A stretch of 64,000 bases of DNA, from contig SSNU01000080.1 in NCBI GenBank assembly GCA_012064415.1, positions 62,001-126,000 on the forward strand, read 5' to 3'. This stretch comes from Gyrodactylus bullatarudis (lineage: Eukaryota; Platyhelminthes; Monogenea; Gyrodactylidea; Gyrodactylidae). The position numbers and the translations under genes were made by a program. Positions 1 through 12,445 of this stretch are shown in pieces (the stretch's first letter is position 1; every line of letters starts with the position of its first letter). The notes under the pieces are model-generated. The model saw nothing but the letters and a program-made list of their open reading frames with translations. It made no database searches and was not told the origin of the DNA.

Positions 1-646
1 AGATAACATATTCAACGTTGATGAAACATCTTTATTTTTTCAAGAAAGGGGTGTTTTGACATTGGATATGAATTATAAGAACTGTAGAGGTTGGAAAAAA
101 TTAAAAGATAGATTAACAGTCGTTGCATGCTGCAGTATGTCTGGTGAAAAATATCCTCCGTAAGTAATTGGTAAGTTTCAATTTTAATTTTTGGAAGGTC
201 ATTCTAAAAAACCGAGGTGCTTCAAAAGAAACATTCCGGAAAATTACAAAGGAAATGAAAACGCTTGGAATAATGCTGAACTCTTTCAAGAATGGCTAGA
301 AAAATTTTCAGAATAAAATTCAGGAAAAAATGTTTTATTACTTGATGACAATGTTTCGTTTCATAAAATTCCAGTTGTCCCTGCTAATGTCAAATTATTA
401 TTTTTACCACCCAATTCAACATCCGATTGCCAGCCATTAGATCAAGGCATTATTTGGAGCTTCAAATCAAATTTCCGTAAAATTTTGGCGAATATTTCAT
501 TTGCTCCTGATGCTTCAATGGCTTATAAAATGATTGAAAAATCTTTCAATTTAGTTAAAGAAAATTGCATTAAAAACTGTTTCAAAAAGTCTATAATATG
601 GAATGTAAATCAAATTCCGACTAATGTAAATAATTTGACAATTTAG
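1..646 (+). pseudogene. Tigger/pogo-type DDE transposase remnant, 5' end cut by window
   Basis: The forward translation matches the DDE domain of pogo/Tigger transposases. It starts with the first catalytic block (NVDET, about 13-27), continues through a block resembling the family SKNPRCFK segment, then a second aspartate block (LLLDDNVSFH, near 340-365) and the LFLPPNSTSDCQPLDQG segment near 400-450. Two in-frame TAA stops (161-163 and 314-316) show the copy is dead. A 27-nt segment at 171-197 has GT-AG ends and holds an in-frame stop; removing it restores family similarity, so it is probably a tiny intron. The reading ends with TAG at 644-646. Identification as a Tigger-like transposase is firm; the exact subfamily is not. 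Confidence 0.85.
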
Positions 647-654
647 CTGATGAG

Positions 655-822
655 TAGGGCAACCAAATGTCTTTTTTGTCCAGGTGTATTAAGCCTGAAA
701 ATGTTATTAAAAAATCTCCTGATAGCTTGGTTCACGAGTTGGGTATGCCTGTTTTGCCTTTTTTCATCCAAAAAAGCCTTTTTTAGCCTTTTTGAATTTA
801 CTTCTTAAAAAGCCTTTTTTGC
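655..822 (-). repeat. Truncated relative of the hAT-like MITE at 40020-40613
   Basis: The segment begins TAGGGCAACCAAATG, one or two changes from the reverse complement of the right end of the 40020-40613 element. It then carries several GCCTTTTTT units, the complement of the AAAAAGGC units of that element. No second terminal repeat was found downstream, so this is a truncated copy in reverse orientation. Confidence 0.5.
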
Positions 823-2047
823 ACTAAAATAAATAAGAATCCGTTGTTCAATCTCAGATTCAAGCAACAATTAATAAAGATATGACATTATACGTTTGAA
901 TTTGCACTCAGGATACGACTTCAATCCAAAAATCGAAGGCTGTTAACTTTAAAATCATCATGATATTCTACATTTAATGCTTTTTACAAATTAAAGTTCA
1001 CAACGAGGATTTTCAAAACTTAATTCTAACAGGAATCCAAGCTAAAATTGAATACCAAGTTCGGAAATTCAATTGAAACTTCTCTTTACTCTCCAAAGCT
1101 AGAGAATATCATAAGCAAAATGGTCCAAACGAATATTTGAAAAATATAATCAATCAGATTTCAGAGATTCTAGATATTTATACTTAATTCATTGGATGAT
1201 CATACTTAACCAATGATAATTAAAAATCATTTGTTAAAGGTTCTTGGTGGGTAGAAAACGGTTGTGATACAAATTCGTTTTGAAAAATTCGTCAGAATAC
1301 TGGTCATGATATGGTCAGGATACTGTACATAATTTTCTTATACTTTAGTTTAAATGTTAGTTATAATTCTGGCAACTCAATTATATATTCAATTTGTATA
1401 ATTTCCGAAATTAAATTTCGTTGTCCCTCATTTTTCACCCTGACCAGTTGATCGAAGATGGTAAAAAGTGCTCTATCAATTTTACACAAAATAATGAAAA
1501 ATAAGATATGACTCATATCATAAACCTTGAAAAACATGTAAACTCTCTTGTTTTCTGTTGTGTAATGTTAAAAAATTAACTTCAATTGCTAATTACTGGT
1601 TTCATTACATACGACTTAATCATAATTACCCTCCCTATACTTCAATGTTAAGATTCTGAGTCAAGCACATGGATGTCTTTGAAGGTATGAAATTGCCTTA
1701 TATACCTTCGAATACACCATATCATTCCACAATTTTTGAGAAGCTAAATCTGATTTATCATTGCACTATTCTTGTTTTTTTTCTTGGTTTTTTGACTGTA
1801 TGTATGAAAACGAAGGATTTCTAATTTATATCATATTATTTTTGTGTAAATTAAGAATGCTTCAAATTGTGTAATTAAATCCAAAAATAAGATCTTGGTT
1901 TCTGAAGCTAGAATGCCTGATTTTTACCAATCTACTTGAAATAAGTTATCAAAGAATACTAATCTATTAAAGTAATTTTATTTTAACAAAATTTATTGAC
2001 AAAGAGAAATATAGGTTTTTACTACGTGACTATAAAGCAGTAGTAGT
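823..2047. other. AT-rich intergenic sequence, nothing recognised
   Basis: No ORF of convincing composition, no clear terminal repeats and no RNA gene was seen. It lies downstream of the 3' end of the minus-strand GFM2 gene and probably holds its 3' UTR and polyadenylation signals, which I could not place. Confidence 0.5.
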
Positions 2048-5000
2048 CTAAGCAACGTAGATAGGCTTGTAATTTTCTAAACACATACTCAGACTGGCAT
2101 ATCCCCGGGATAATTTACTTATTTGAGAGGAAAAGCCTGTTAGGTTAGCTAGAGACCCTTCAGCAGTTATTATTTTTTCCAACTCATGTCTGTCAATTTT
2201 AGTTATGTCACATTTACGGATTGCTAACTCGTTGAGATATTCACCGATTTCCGCTGACTTATTTGACGGAATACGAATTTCAATTCTCATCACCGGTTCA
2301 ATAAGTAACCAACGTTGATGACTACGAAGATATTCTGCAAGATTTTCTTTAATCATCCTTTTTAGAGATCCTTGAGCATGTTTGACAATCGTCCATATTC
2401 CATCATTGGTTTTAAAGTAATCATTTAGCTCCTTCTGGGTGATTTTGCTATCCAAAAAAATTTTTTTTTCCTCTTCATTTTTCAGTAGAACCAAATTTGC
2501 TATTTTTACACAGAGATTGCAAACAGCATTCTGGCCTATTCTACCGGCGTGCTCCAAGAAATGTTCTAGTTCAGTCTCAATAGACTTTTTCAACTGAGTT
2601 ATTGCAGTTAAATCCCCATCGACTTTCGATCTGATCCATCCCTCATCGAAAATAATCTGCATATATTAAAGATTTTTATGAATTCAGTTAAGAAATTTAG
2701 TTCACATATTTTTCCTATTATAATAATATTCGAGCGATAATAGAGGTTAAATAAAAAATTGACCATGCATTATAGGTTTAATGAAAAGTCTGAGTTATTA
2801 CGAAAATAGAAAAACGAATTTTTGCACTCACAGTATTTTTCGGTATGGTTTCGAAACGGACATCACTGAGTGATTCGTCTTTAGATTGAATTTTCTCAGA
2901 AACTGACATTTCCAGAATGACACCGAGACGAATTTTTCTCTCCTTACAATTAATCTCCGAAGAAAAAGATTTTCGAAATTTCATATCATTGTTAAAGATA
3001 GGCATTTCGTTATATGCAATAGTAATATTTCCAAGAGTGACATTTAGTTTGTGATCCTGGAAAATTTTTGATTGAATAATTTCCAAATGTAGATCTCCAA
3101 GACCGCCGATTATCCAACCATGATTATCTTTTGAAAATTTCGCCTAAAGATAAATTTCCTTTTCAGAAGAACTTACTGTGAAACTTTCATCTTCTCTCAT
3201 CATTAAATTAAGAGCTTTCTCCAGATTTTTAACATCGCTTTGACTTTTTGGATGAACAACAGAGAATACAACAGGCTTTTGATGTGAAAAAGGATTAAGA
3301 GGAATTCCTTGAACAAAAATCTTGCTTAGGATTTGAGGTATATTTGTATCTTTATCTACTGGCACCAGAATGTCGTTTGATTTAATTTTTGATGAAGGAC
3401 CACAACCTATAGCTATAATATCACCGACTTCTATTTTTTCTATTGGTTTTAATTTGTTTCCAAATAACTTGAATATTAGATTTGACTAAAAGAAAATAAT
3501 AAAGAAATTTATAAATCATAATTACAAACGAAACATACTTTTTCAAAAATACAGGATTTTTCTGAACTCGTTTGGTTTAAATTGATCAGTTTTGAATTCT
3601 TAGTTATCGATGATCCATAAACTTTAGCCAAAGCGATCAGACCGTGATACGGATCAAATTGAATCTTGAATATGTACAAGAACGGTTTTGTTCTTTGTTC
3701 AAAAATATTTTCCAAGTACTTGTGGATATTTCTAATATATGTGCTAGAATTATTTTCTTGAATTTGTGGACAGGGAAAATATTTAATTATAGAATTCAAT
3801 GGAGATTCTAAGCCTATCAACTTAGAACCAGATCCATATAAAATTGGAACCGCACAATTATTGACCATCGTCTATGTAATTTAAAATGGTATTTTAAGTA
3901 TTTTTAATAATGGGTTGATTTCTTTATATCTTAATAAATATTTCTGAAGACAGTTTAAAGTTTTCCCAAACAAAAATAAACCAAAGAAAGCACTTTTCAA
4001 ATGAGAAGAGGTCATTAAAGGCGCAAGAAATTTTTGAGAAATCATTAATATCCGATCTCAAGATCTCCTTAAGAATCCATCTTTTCTGATTTAATTGACT
4101 CAAATAAAACTCATATATTCGAAATCAGCTCAACGAGATGAATGAATTGATATGAAGTTTATCTGCGTACGAGTTTTCAATCCTTAGTTAATAAGAAAAG
4201 ACTGTAATTTTTGCATTTGAACCGCTTGATCAGCTCAATAATAACAATACACTAATTAACTAGAATAACTATTTGGCTATCTTTTAAGATCAATTTTGTT
4301 TTCCTAGCATACAGTTGAGAAAAGTCACAGCTCTTGATAGAGAAAAACTCAAAAAATCTCTATCGGCCGATGACGGCTGTAAAAAAATTTGACGAAAAAA
4401 CGAATAGCACCATGAGAATCAGCATGAAAATCTGAATAAAATATGAAAAATTAAGCCTGGTTGTAAAGATAGAGTGATTTTTGCTGCACAGTGTAATCAT
4501 AAAGGAACTGCTCACAAGCATAAATCTAATTCAGAGAAAATGCAAGATACTCATTTAAACTCAATGGGGCTACTACTAACACTAGCAGTTCAATTTCAAT
4601 CTAAATTGGCAGAGTATTACTCATTTGTCTTGAGATCTCATACCACGAATCTGAATGCAGGCTGGTTTACTTCATTTCCAAAAGTTTCTTCCCCATTAGT
4701 AGAATCCGACTTGAATTTAACCATTTTTCTAAGCCTCATCAATATGGATCTCCAACAAGATCAAAATCATTAAAATCTACTCAACACAGATTTTTATCTA
4801 AACGCAATACCTCAACAAACCTGTTGGTTTTGAATGGATACCCTTTTTGAGAATTCAAAAAATTCTTGTGGAATAAAATGTGAATTCTCGAGAGTTTACT
4901 TAATCAACGAAGAATCATTCTCTACGAGTATCAGCTCTGGAGTCAATTGTGGGTCGTCTTCTCTTTATTCTGATATTGTCCAAAATAAAACTGACACTCG

Positions 5001-8000
5001 ATAGTATAGAATACATCTAGTAAATATGATGATGAGAATTTATGATTTGTAAAAAATTCTCAATTTTTTCATCGAAAAATCGAATCTGATCTAGATATCT
5101 TGAAATTCCCTTAACTCGATCGAGCAAGAGAAGATCCTGAACATTTATAAGGGTTGAATTGCAAGGTTCTAGTAAAGAGACTTACAAAATTAGTAAATTC
5201 TCGATAGCAGATTTACTCCTGGAAGGTTAGAAGTATTCCTAGAAGACGTATACAAAAAAATTTCAGTACGATCGACTACAATAGGCAATCCTCTGAGTTC
5301 TTGATATTTTTATTTTAAAATTAGTTTTTTTATAAATATCCTAGTCTAATCTTAAAACCATTACAAAGCTAGTAAATCATTAAAATAACTTTATTTTTAA
5401 GAATATACCAATTTCGTGAAATTTTCCGACATTTTCTTGAGAGGGAATGATGGCACTTTGAATTACATTAAATACTTCTTTTTTATAATTACACGAGTAA
5501 TTTTGCGGCATTTAATGCAACTGTACTGAAATGCTTGTCAAGAACTGAGAGGATTTCCTATTGTACTCGATTGTTGTTAAAGATTTTTTTCGATACGTCT
5601 TCTGGACTCATAACTATCTTAGGTTTAAGGGAATACTTCTAACCTTCCAGGAGTAAATCTACTATCGAGAATTACTAATTTTGTAAGTCTCTTTACTAGA
5701 ACCTCGCAATTCAACCCTTATAAATGTCCAGGATCTTCTCTTGCTCGATCGAATTAAGGTATTTCTAATCGCAAATTCGTATCTTCATCGGTAATGACTC
5801 GTTACTAATGAGGTATTCAAATTAGGTTCTGGATCTTTTGAGGTCGATGATACCTGTACTCGTTGGCTCTATTGCTTTTTGATAAGAAAAATAGAAATTG
5901 ATCGCTTTTCCAAAAACTGCTTTAAAAAAATGTATCTAATTAGCTTTGATACCCAAATGTAATGAACGATTTTCGGTTCCTTGAAAAATAATGAGACAAT
6001 TACTCCACTAGTGCCAACCTGTTAGCCTGCGTTGAATGTTTTGGTTTGCTCTCTCAACAATATTTTCTCAAATTCTGACAAATATCTATTTGAGTGATTG
6101 TTTTCATATCGGAAGATTGTACGAAAAAGTGACCAATTCTAGTGATAGTATCTTGTGAATAAGAAAAATGACTAACTAGACAAGTCCAGTACGAAATTAG
6201 TATTTAAGATTAGGGTTAATTACAAAAAGTCTAAGGGTAAAAGTCCTATTTTACAATTGGTCTAATTCATTTTTACAAAAAGTCTAATATCTATTCGGTG
6301 TATTATCAAATGGCCTAAGTCTGTTTACAGAAAGTATAAGTGATATATGCGGGTAGTAACAAATTTACACGTTCTATAACTTTGCACAAAATATTTATCA
6401 ATTGGCATAAGTTTTTTGACGCCAAGTCTAAGTTTAGAAAATGAAAAAGTGTAAATCAAATTTACTCCGGCTTTTTCAAATTGTTGTCAATGTTGAGATA
6501 GAACATTGAATTTAAAAATTTAATTCTCTATTGAATGATGTTCAAGACATAATTTTGTGTGCAATATGTTAAAATTTGTTAATAGTATGTTAAAATGATG
6601 TAATTTCACGTAAAATCTAAATTTAGAGAGCGAATCTTGTGCAGGTTAATTTTAGCAAAAATTACCTTTCTGAGACGTAAAATCACTCGTCAGAAAACAA
6701 CCTCTAAATATTCATTTTGTCACTATGCTACTTGTAGGTATGATGGTTATAAGAATATATTAAAAATGGGTGTGCTCTAAGTGGAGGTACCAATATATTT
6801 TCAAATAGGGAAGGATACTATCAGTAGCCAAAATAAATCTTATTTACTATTTTTACCTTAAAACTTTCATTTTCTAAACTTAGACTTGGCGTCAAAAAAC
6901 TTATGCCAATTGATAAATATTTTGTGCAAAGTTATAGAACGTGTAAATTTGTTACTACCCGCATATATCACTTATACTTTCTGTAAACAGACTTAGGCCA
7001 TTTGATAATACACCGAATAGATATTAGACTTTTTGTAAAAATGAATTAGACCAATTGTAAAATAGGACTTTTACCCTTAGACTTTTTGTAATTAACCCTC
7101 AAGATTATAATATTCACAAAATACAAATGAAAAAAAAATGGTAAATGAAAATAACCATTGTAGTTATAAAATTGCAAACTTGAGTTCAATCTAAAAGACG
7201 TTAATATTTTAAGTTTTGGTGTAGAAAGCTTTCTTGAGAAGCTCGATTATATTGATTAATTATTCTCTTATATTAACTCAGTGAAACAAAGAGTTAAAGC
7301 TATCTGATAATTTACCTTTTTTATTGAATTTTCAATCAATTGAACTGCTTCAGGAGAAAATTTATCTCGGATCAACCGACTATTTTCCGCGAATTCTGAA
7401 TCAAGAAGGGATAAATCTTCTAATAACTTTTCGCGTTCGATTCTCCATTGATCGGAAGAAATCTCTGGGAGCAAATCATATCTAGACTTTATATCAAATA
7501 ATTCCGATTTTCCATCACGAAGAATCTATAAAATGAAATATCTTTCTATAGGTTATTCAAAAACTTGTCGATATTATTAAGAGCTTCAAAAATGTAACTA
7601 TTCAAGAAAATTTGGAATTTTAATCAGATAGGTTACGTGATAATCAGAATTTTGTCATTTATAGTACTATTACTACTTACTATTTAAGAAGCACATATCT
7701 TAAACCAGCGAAAAATTATCTGCAAAAGTGGGAAATATCATTGAGTAGGTTTATTCCATGTAAGACTGTGTAAGTGTGCAGTCTATTTCACTAAGTCAAT
7801 TGAAAATTTTGGCATTTCTTTGGTTTACTTCTCATCTCAAATTAGTAAAAATAAATTCCAACTTTGCTATCTTAACTATGAAAACTTCTATAAAATCCTA
7901 CTTTTTAAACAAGTTACTCTTCCCGCATTTGATTATAATCAAATAAATAATTATTTATCGGTCCTCATAATAAATATCACCTCAAAAGTCAACAATGAAC

Positions 8001-11000
8001 TTGAATACTACTGAATACTCCAACATTTTCCATTGTGTCTACGTAGACCCTCCTTTTCCATCTTCATGCAAACTCAAACCAAGGAGGATTCTCTGTCCCC
8101 ACTGTTAGCAATTTAATCCTAATTTTATTAAATTTTCTTTCCAATAAGAAAATCGTTTTGTTCCATGATGGAATCTGAAATCTTCAATAAAAATTAGCAA
8201 AAGTAAATTTAATCGGAATATAACCAACCAGACGTTTTGGTACTGAGATAGTCAAGTACCTTCTTCAGTGGATGAGACGCTTGTAACCTGAACTCTCTTC
8301 AATTTAATCTAAAAACCTTGGTATTCCTATTGATCTAGATCTAAGATGATTAAGAGTCAGAATCATTTTGAGAAAAAAATAATTAATGAGGCCCTAGAAA
8401 TACAAAGATATAAATTGGATATCATAAATAATTATTTATTTATGGATAATAGTGCTCAAAATTAGCTTGAACTTTATCAGTTCATAAGATAATATCGCAG
8501 TGATCGCAATATAGTTGATACAGTGCACTGCAAACTCATGGAAAATAAGACGTATCAAGAGTCGAAATTTATCCTGTATTAATTTTTCGTAATGATTTTA
8601 TAAATCGAATCAGATTTTACCATTAGTCATTATTTAAGGCGGGAAATCAAAATGAATCCAAAAAAGATCAAAAATTATATAGGGCGATCATTTAAAGTAG
8701 GAAATTCTCAGTTATTACGCAGGTCTCAACAATATCACATAATCTATTCTATAATTCATGCTAAAAAATCCGAAAAATACCAAAAAGTCTCAAAGAGATA
8801 TCTAAATTTGGATAAAATAACCAAGATTAGTAAAATTTGGTTTTCATCTACTTATTAGTAGAAAAATTTAATAGAAAATCGACTTTCTTAGATGGGGTCA
8901 TATGTATCCTTATTGAAGAGAATTTCCATTAGAATCTCATTTAGAATGGTCCTATATCAATTTTGAGTCTTTTTCTAGATTGGTTTTCTCATCGTCTCGA
9001 TAGGGTTAAAGGCCAGATAGATATTTCAACTAAACATTAAAACATTAAACTGCGAAAAAGTGATCGAAATAGTGATTTTTCTAAAGTTCTAAAATTCATG
9101 AATAAATTGAATATTTATTTGGAAACGAATGAAAAATTTGAATCCGCTGTAGAATTTGGAACTAATCAAGTTTGTAAAATTCTCAAAAAGATCATTTTAA
9201 TTCAATGATTTCACATTTATTCGGCAATTCGAAGTTGAATTTCGACAAAATGAAAACTTACTGCATGAAAAAAAGCTGCAATAATAAGAGAATCTAATGA
9301 AGAATGATTTCCCAAACATTTATTCAAGAAAACTTGATGAATCTTCAAATAAACCACAATCGAGCTCAAATGGCCTGAATCAATGTTCGAAATGCAAATC
9401 TCATTGAGACTCCAAATGATAGTCAACTAGAAACTGTTCTGTACTTAATAATTCTCCCCAAAAATGAAAATAATCTACATTTTGAAACAGGTTCCTTAAA
9501 AATAAGAAAGTCGATTTCAACGAAAAAGGATTTTTAAGATAATCTTGAATAACTTTGACTAGAATCTATCAAAATGAATGAAATTTTCAATGTCAATTAG
9601 CAGAGAATAGTGTGTTGATTATGATTCAACAATTACTTTTGAGTCTATTCAAACAGACTAGTGAGAATATTGAAATAATCCTCATCTCGACATCTGAATA
9701 AACGAATTCAAGTAAAATATTGAATCATTTAAGCAAATCAAAATTTTATGAATTAGTTTGAATTAATACCTGAATATTTTTCAAATTCTTCAATCAAGCC
9801 TTTAAATCTTTTATTACGCATTCAATGGCTAAAAAACTAACCAATCATTTAATTGAGCGAATTTCGTGTATCTATCTATCAATCATTTATTAAAAAGATG
9901 ATAGTTTTGCGAATCCATGAGCTATCAATGGCAATATTGGTGAAATCGAAATAGTATCTGGTTGCAATTATACGGAACTATTGATTTAGCAGATTGTTAA
10001 TTTCAGGTTTTTTTCGTGTTTGATTTTTTCTACAGGTAATCTGATTGGTTTTAAAGTTTACTTAATTTTGAATAGTTTTTCAAATCTGGACCAATAGAAA
10101 TACTAAGGTTTTTGCATAAAATTCAAGAGTTCAGGTTACAAGCATCTCATCCACTGAAGATTCTTCAGCGAAGAAGGTGCTTGACTATCTCAGTACCGAA
10201 ACGTCTGGAAGAGGCTTTGGAAAATGGTTGGTTATATTCCGATTAAGTCTACTTTTACTAATTTTTGAAAAATTTTGTTTTGTTTATCACAAAAATTTTG
10301 ATTAAGAAGTCTTCCAATCTATTTTTCATCGGGACAAAAAAATTGAATGAGGCAAGTGTTATTTTATAGTTTAAGGTATCGACTTTAAAAAGCCTATTTT
10401 TTGTGTCTGACCATAAAATAGTTACATTTGATGAAATAAAAAATTCCAATAAAAGTAAGATTTGAACTCACGGTTGCTTCTAAACTGACTAAATCTAATA
10501 CTCCAATGAAATTATTTCGATGTTCACTTGAATCTTTTTTGAAAATGGGAATTTGGATTGTTAACAAGTATGCATTTCGTGACTGAATGAAATTTTCGAC
10601 AGATTTCAATGAATTCCCCAACATTTTTCCATCATTTACAATACGATCCATTTTATTAAAATACAAAATTTTTGGTAGATTTAAGGATGAAGACTTATCC
10701 CATGCAGTAATAGTTTGATTTTCTATACCTCTGGTTGCATCAAGAATAACTAGTGAACCATCACAAACTAACAAAGACTTGTCTACCTCATTAGAAAAAT
10801 CAGGGTGACCAGGTGTATCAATCAGATTTATAATGAAATCTTTCCAACGAATAGGAACGGATGCACTACGAATAGTAATACCTCTAGTTCGTTCATCTGG
10901 TAGGTAATCCGTCGTGGTTGATCCTGAATCAATTGAGCCACAATAGCTTTTCTCCCCAGAAAGGTAAAGAAATCCCTCGGTTAGTGTTGTTTTTCCTGCA

Positions 11001-11089
11001 TCAATATGTGCTACGATTCCAACATTACGAAATACCCGACTGAAGAATCTATGTTGATAAGACTTGGTAATTCTCGATATGAATAACAT
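2048..11089 (-). CDS. GFM2: Mitochondrial ribosome-releasing factor 2 / elongation factor G2, six exons
   Basis: Exons on the minus strand are 11089-10472, 7525-7316, 3871-3539, 3485-3177, 3143-2832 and 2656-2048. All introns are phase 0, and splicing gives 796 residues (human GFM2 is 779). The protein is a translational GTPase that works with mitochondrial RRF to split ribosomes after termination. Visible motifs are G1 AHIDAGKTT (residues 27-35), the DERTRGITI switch I region (65-73), G3 DTPGH (91-95) and G4 NKMD (145-148). The later exons match EF-G domains II-V, including GGLGDLHLEII. The first 20 residues are basic and lack acidic residues, which fits a mitochondrial presequence. Introns 3 and 4 are 53 and 33 nt and intron 5 is 175 nt, while introns 1 (2946 nt) and 2 (3444 nt) are swollen by inverted-repeat elements. 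EF-G2 is preferred over EF-G1 from overall alignment of the exons. Confidence 0.92.
5100..5775. mobile_element. Foldback/MITE-like element in GFM2 intron 2
   Basis: A segment at about 5105-5245 reappears in inverted orientation at about 5630-5770 with only scattered differences. Both arms contain CTCGATCGAGCAAGAG or a close variant and the block TACTCCTGGAAGGTTAGAAG. About 390 bp of unrelated AT-rich DNA separates the arms. No coding capacity is present. The class is not determinable because I found no clean target-site duplication. Confidence 0.7.
6213..7098. mobile_element. Long-TIR MITE with 9-bp target duplication (Mutator-like), in GFM2 intron 2
   Basis: Terminal inverted repeats of about 234 bp (6213-6446 and 6865-7098) start GGGTTAATTACAAAAAG. 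Flanks are TTAAGATTA (6204-6212) and TCAAGATTA (7099-7107), a 9-bp duplication with one mismatch. Long TIRs plus a 9-bp duplication are characteristic of Mutator-like elements. The element is 886 bp with no transposase, so it is non-autonomous. The superfamily assignment is inference. Confidence 0.75.
8195..10260. mobile_element. About 2-kb TIR element in GFM2 intron 1
   Basis: Inverted arms of roughly 150-175 bp lie at 8195-8345 and 10085-10260. They share AATCGGAATATAACCAACC and GGTACTGAGATAGTCAAG. The right arm carries extra short insertions. The interior is AT-rich with no intact long ORF, so no transposase is visible. This element accounts for about two thirds of GFM2 intron 1. Boundaries are approximate and no duplication was identified. 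Confidence 0.65.
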
Positions 11090-11991
11090 AAATAAAGATT
11101 CTGAAACAGGTCACAGTGTTTAACAGGTCAGACAGGAATCCTGTGACAGGATTAATACATAAAAAAAATTCATTAAAACAAATCTAAATAATATATTCGT
11201 TTCATAAAATCATTATGATTTAATGATTAAATTTTAATCATATTAAGTCTTAATTGATTTAATTAAGTTATTTAATCATATTAACTAACTAACTAATATT
11301 AACATCAATGTCTTTAATTAAGACTCTTAATTTAGTCATAGGCTATATATATTATATACTATATACTAGATTTTTGACTCATAGCGGCTAATAGTCGCCT
11401 GCTATATAGCCTATATTAAATAATTTAGAGCCTATATTATAAATAAATTATTAGTCATACAATAAATTATTGTCAATAATACCTATAGCTCCATAATGGA
11501 GCTACTTTTCATAAGTAGTACTTAATAATATTAAGTAGGTTTTTGGAATAGAAATTTATTTATTTTGTAAATTATTATTATTTACAATATTGTAATGAAA
11601 CTTTTTTAAAGAAAATAGTTTTTGAATAGGTCATGGGATGATGGTACAAGATCAATGAGAAAGTTGCAAGTTGATTTCAGGTTCTCGGAAGGCATTTTTG
11701 CAATATTAGGTAACTCAAAACTTTGCATTTAAAACTTTTACTCTTCTTTTATGGATCTTGAATCAAGAATCCAATGCACTAAACGTTTGCATCGATTCAT
11801 AAGGTATCCTCCGACCATCGGAGGCCTATGAACAGATATGAGATTCTTAAATGACATCAAAATAAATTACTGTAAATGTTATCTGTGAATGAAAAATAGG
11901 GTAGGTTAAATCGTTGATTAAGAGTCCTCATATGAATTGAAGTGAAAAGAAAGATCGATGATGTAAATTAACTATGTTTATTTCTAATTAT
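11090..11991. other. AT-rich intergenic spacer upstream of GFM2
   Basis: The sequence is dominated by TTAAT/ATTAA-type low-complexity runs (11160-11600), including a short palindrome around TAGCTCCATAATGGAGCTA near 11490. It must hold the GFM2 promoter and the 3' end of the neighbouring minus-strand gene. No specific promoter element can be supported. Confidence 0.5.
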
Positions 11992-12318
11992 TTATTTCTT
12001 AGCTTGCTCTTTAGGATAAAGATTACCGAATCTCTTTTCAAGCTCAGATCCAGATACTTTATTGGCATCCCATAGCTCATGATGGTGAGAGTGCATTTCA
12101 TGCCTTGCGTGAAGTATAGTTGAGGTAATTTTTACCAGGATGGGACTCATGAATAATAAAACAGGGAAATAAACTCGAAATATTTTGTCATTCTTAGCAT
12201 ACCATGTTACTGGAAATTGACGAATTTTTGCAGTGATACTGAGGGGGTACTTTTGATGCCGTCCTTGTCCTCTAAGAACTTTCTCAATAGAGGCGTAAGC
12301 GTTGTCTAAAAAGGTCAT
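11992..12318 (-). CDS. Small single-pass membrane protein, unrecognised
   Basis: A single-exon frame of 108 residues, choosing the methionine of MTFLDNAYAS; an upstream in-frame ATG at 12345 would add nine residues. It has a basic N-terminal half rich in K/R and Q, one hydrophobic segment of about 20 residues (VYFPVLLFMSPILVKI), then a histidine-rich stretch (HARHEMHSHHHELW) and a charged tail ending KEQAKK. Size, charge and one helix resemble small mitochondrial inner-membrane subunits, but I do not recognise the family. It starts 127 bp from NAT10 in divergent orientation, suggesting a shared promoter. Codon use looks like that of a real gene. Confidence 0.65.
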   Translation of the reverse strand: MTFLDNAYASIEKVLRGQGRHQKYPLSITAKIRQFPVTWYAKNDKIFRVYFPVLLFMSPILVKITSTILHARHEMHSHHHELWDANKVSGSELEKRFGNLYPKEQAKK

Positions 12319-12445
12319 TTTAACTAAATAATAATAATAAAACAAAACTAGTAGTAGCTAGTGTTTGTAGAAAAATAACAAACTTTGTTTTACTCGTCTA
12401 TTTACTTGTTTTCCACGTGACATTCGTCACTAAATAGCATAGAAA
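12319..12445. promoter_or_regulatory. Putative bidirectional promoter between the 108-aa gene and NAT10
   Basis: Only 127 bp separates the two divergent start codons, so both promoters must lie here or overlap the 5' ends. This is inferred from spacing; no core promoter motif was identified. Confidence 0.35.

Noticed and set aside
4474..4773. 99-residue ORF in GFM2 intron 2
   Set aside because: No recognisable motif, and it lies in an intron among repeats; likely chance.
7268..7316. Extension of GFM2 exon 2 through VNYQIALTLC
   Set aside because: The aligned family sequence resumes at TMVNNCAVP of exon 3 directly after IKK, so the GTAAAT at 7315 is the donor.
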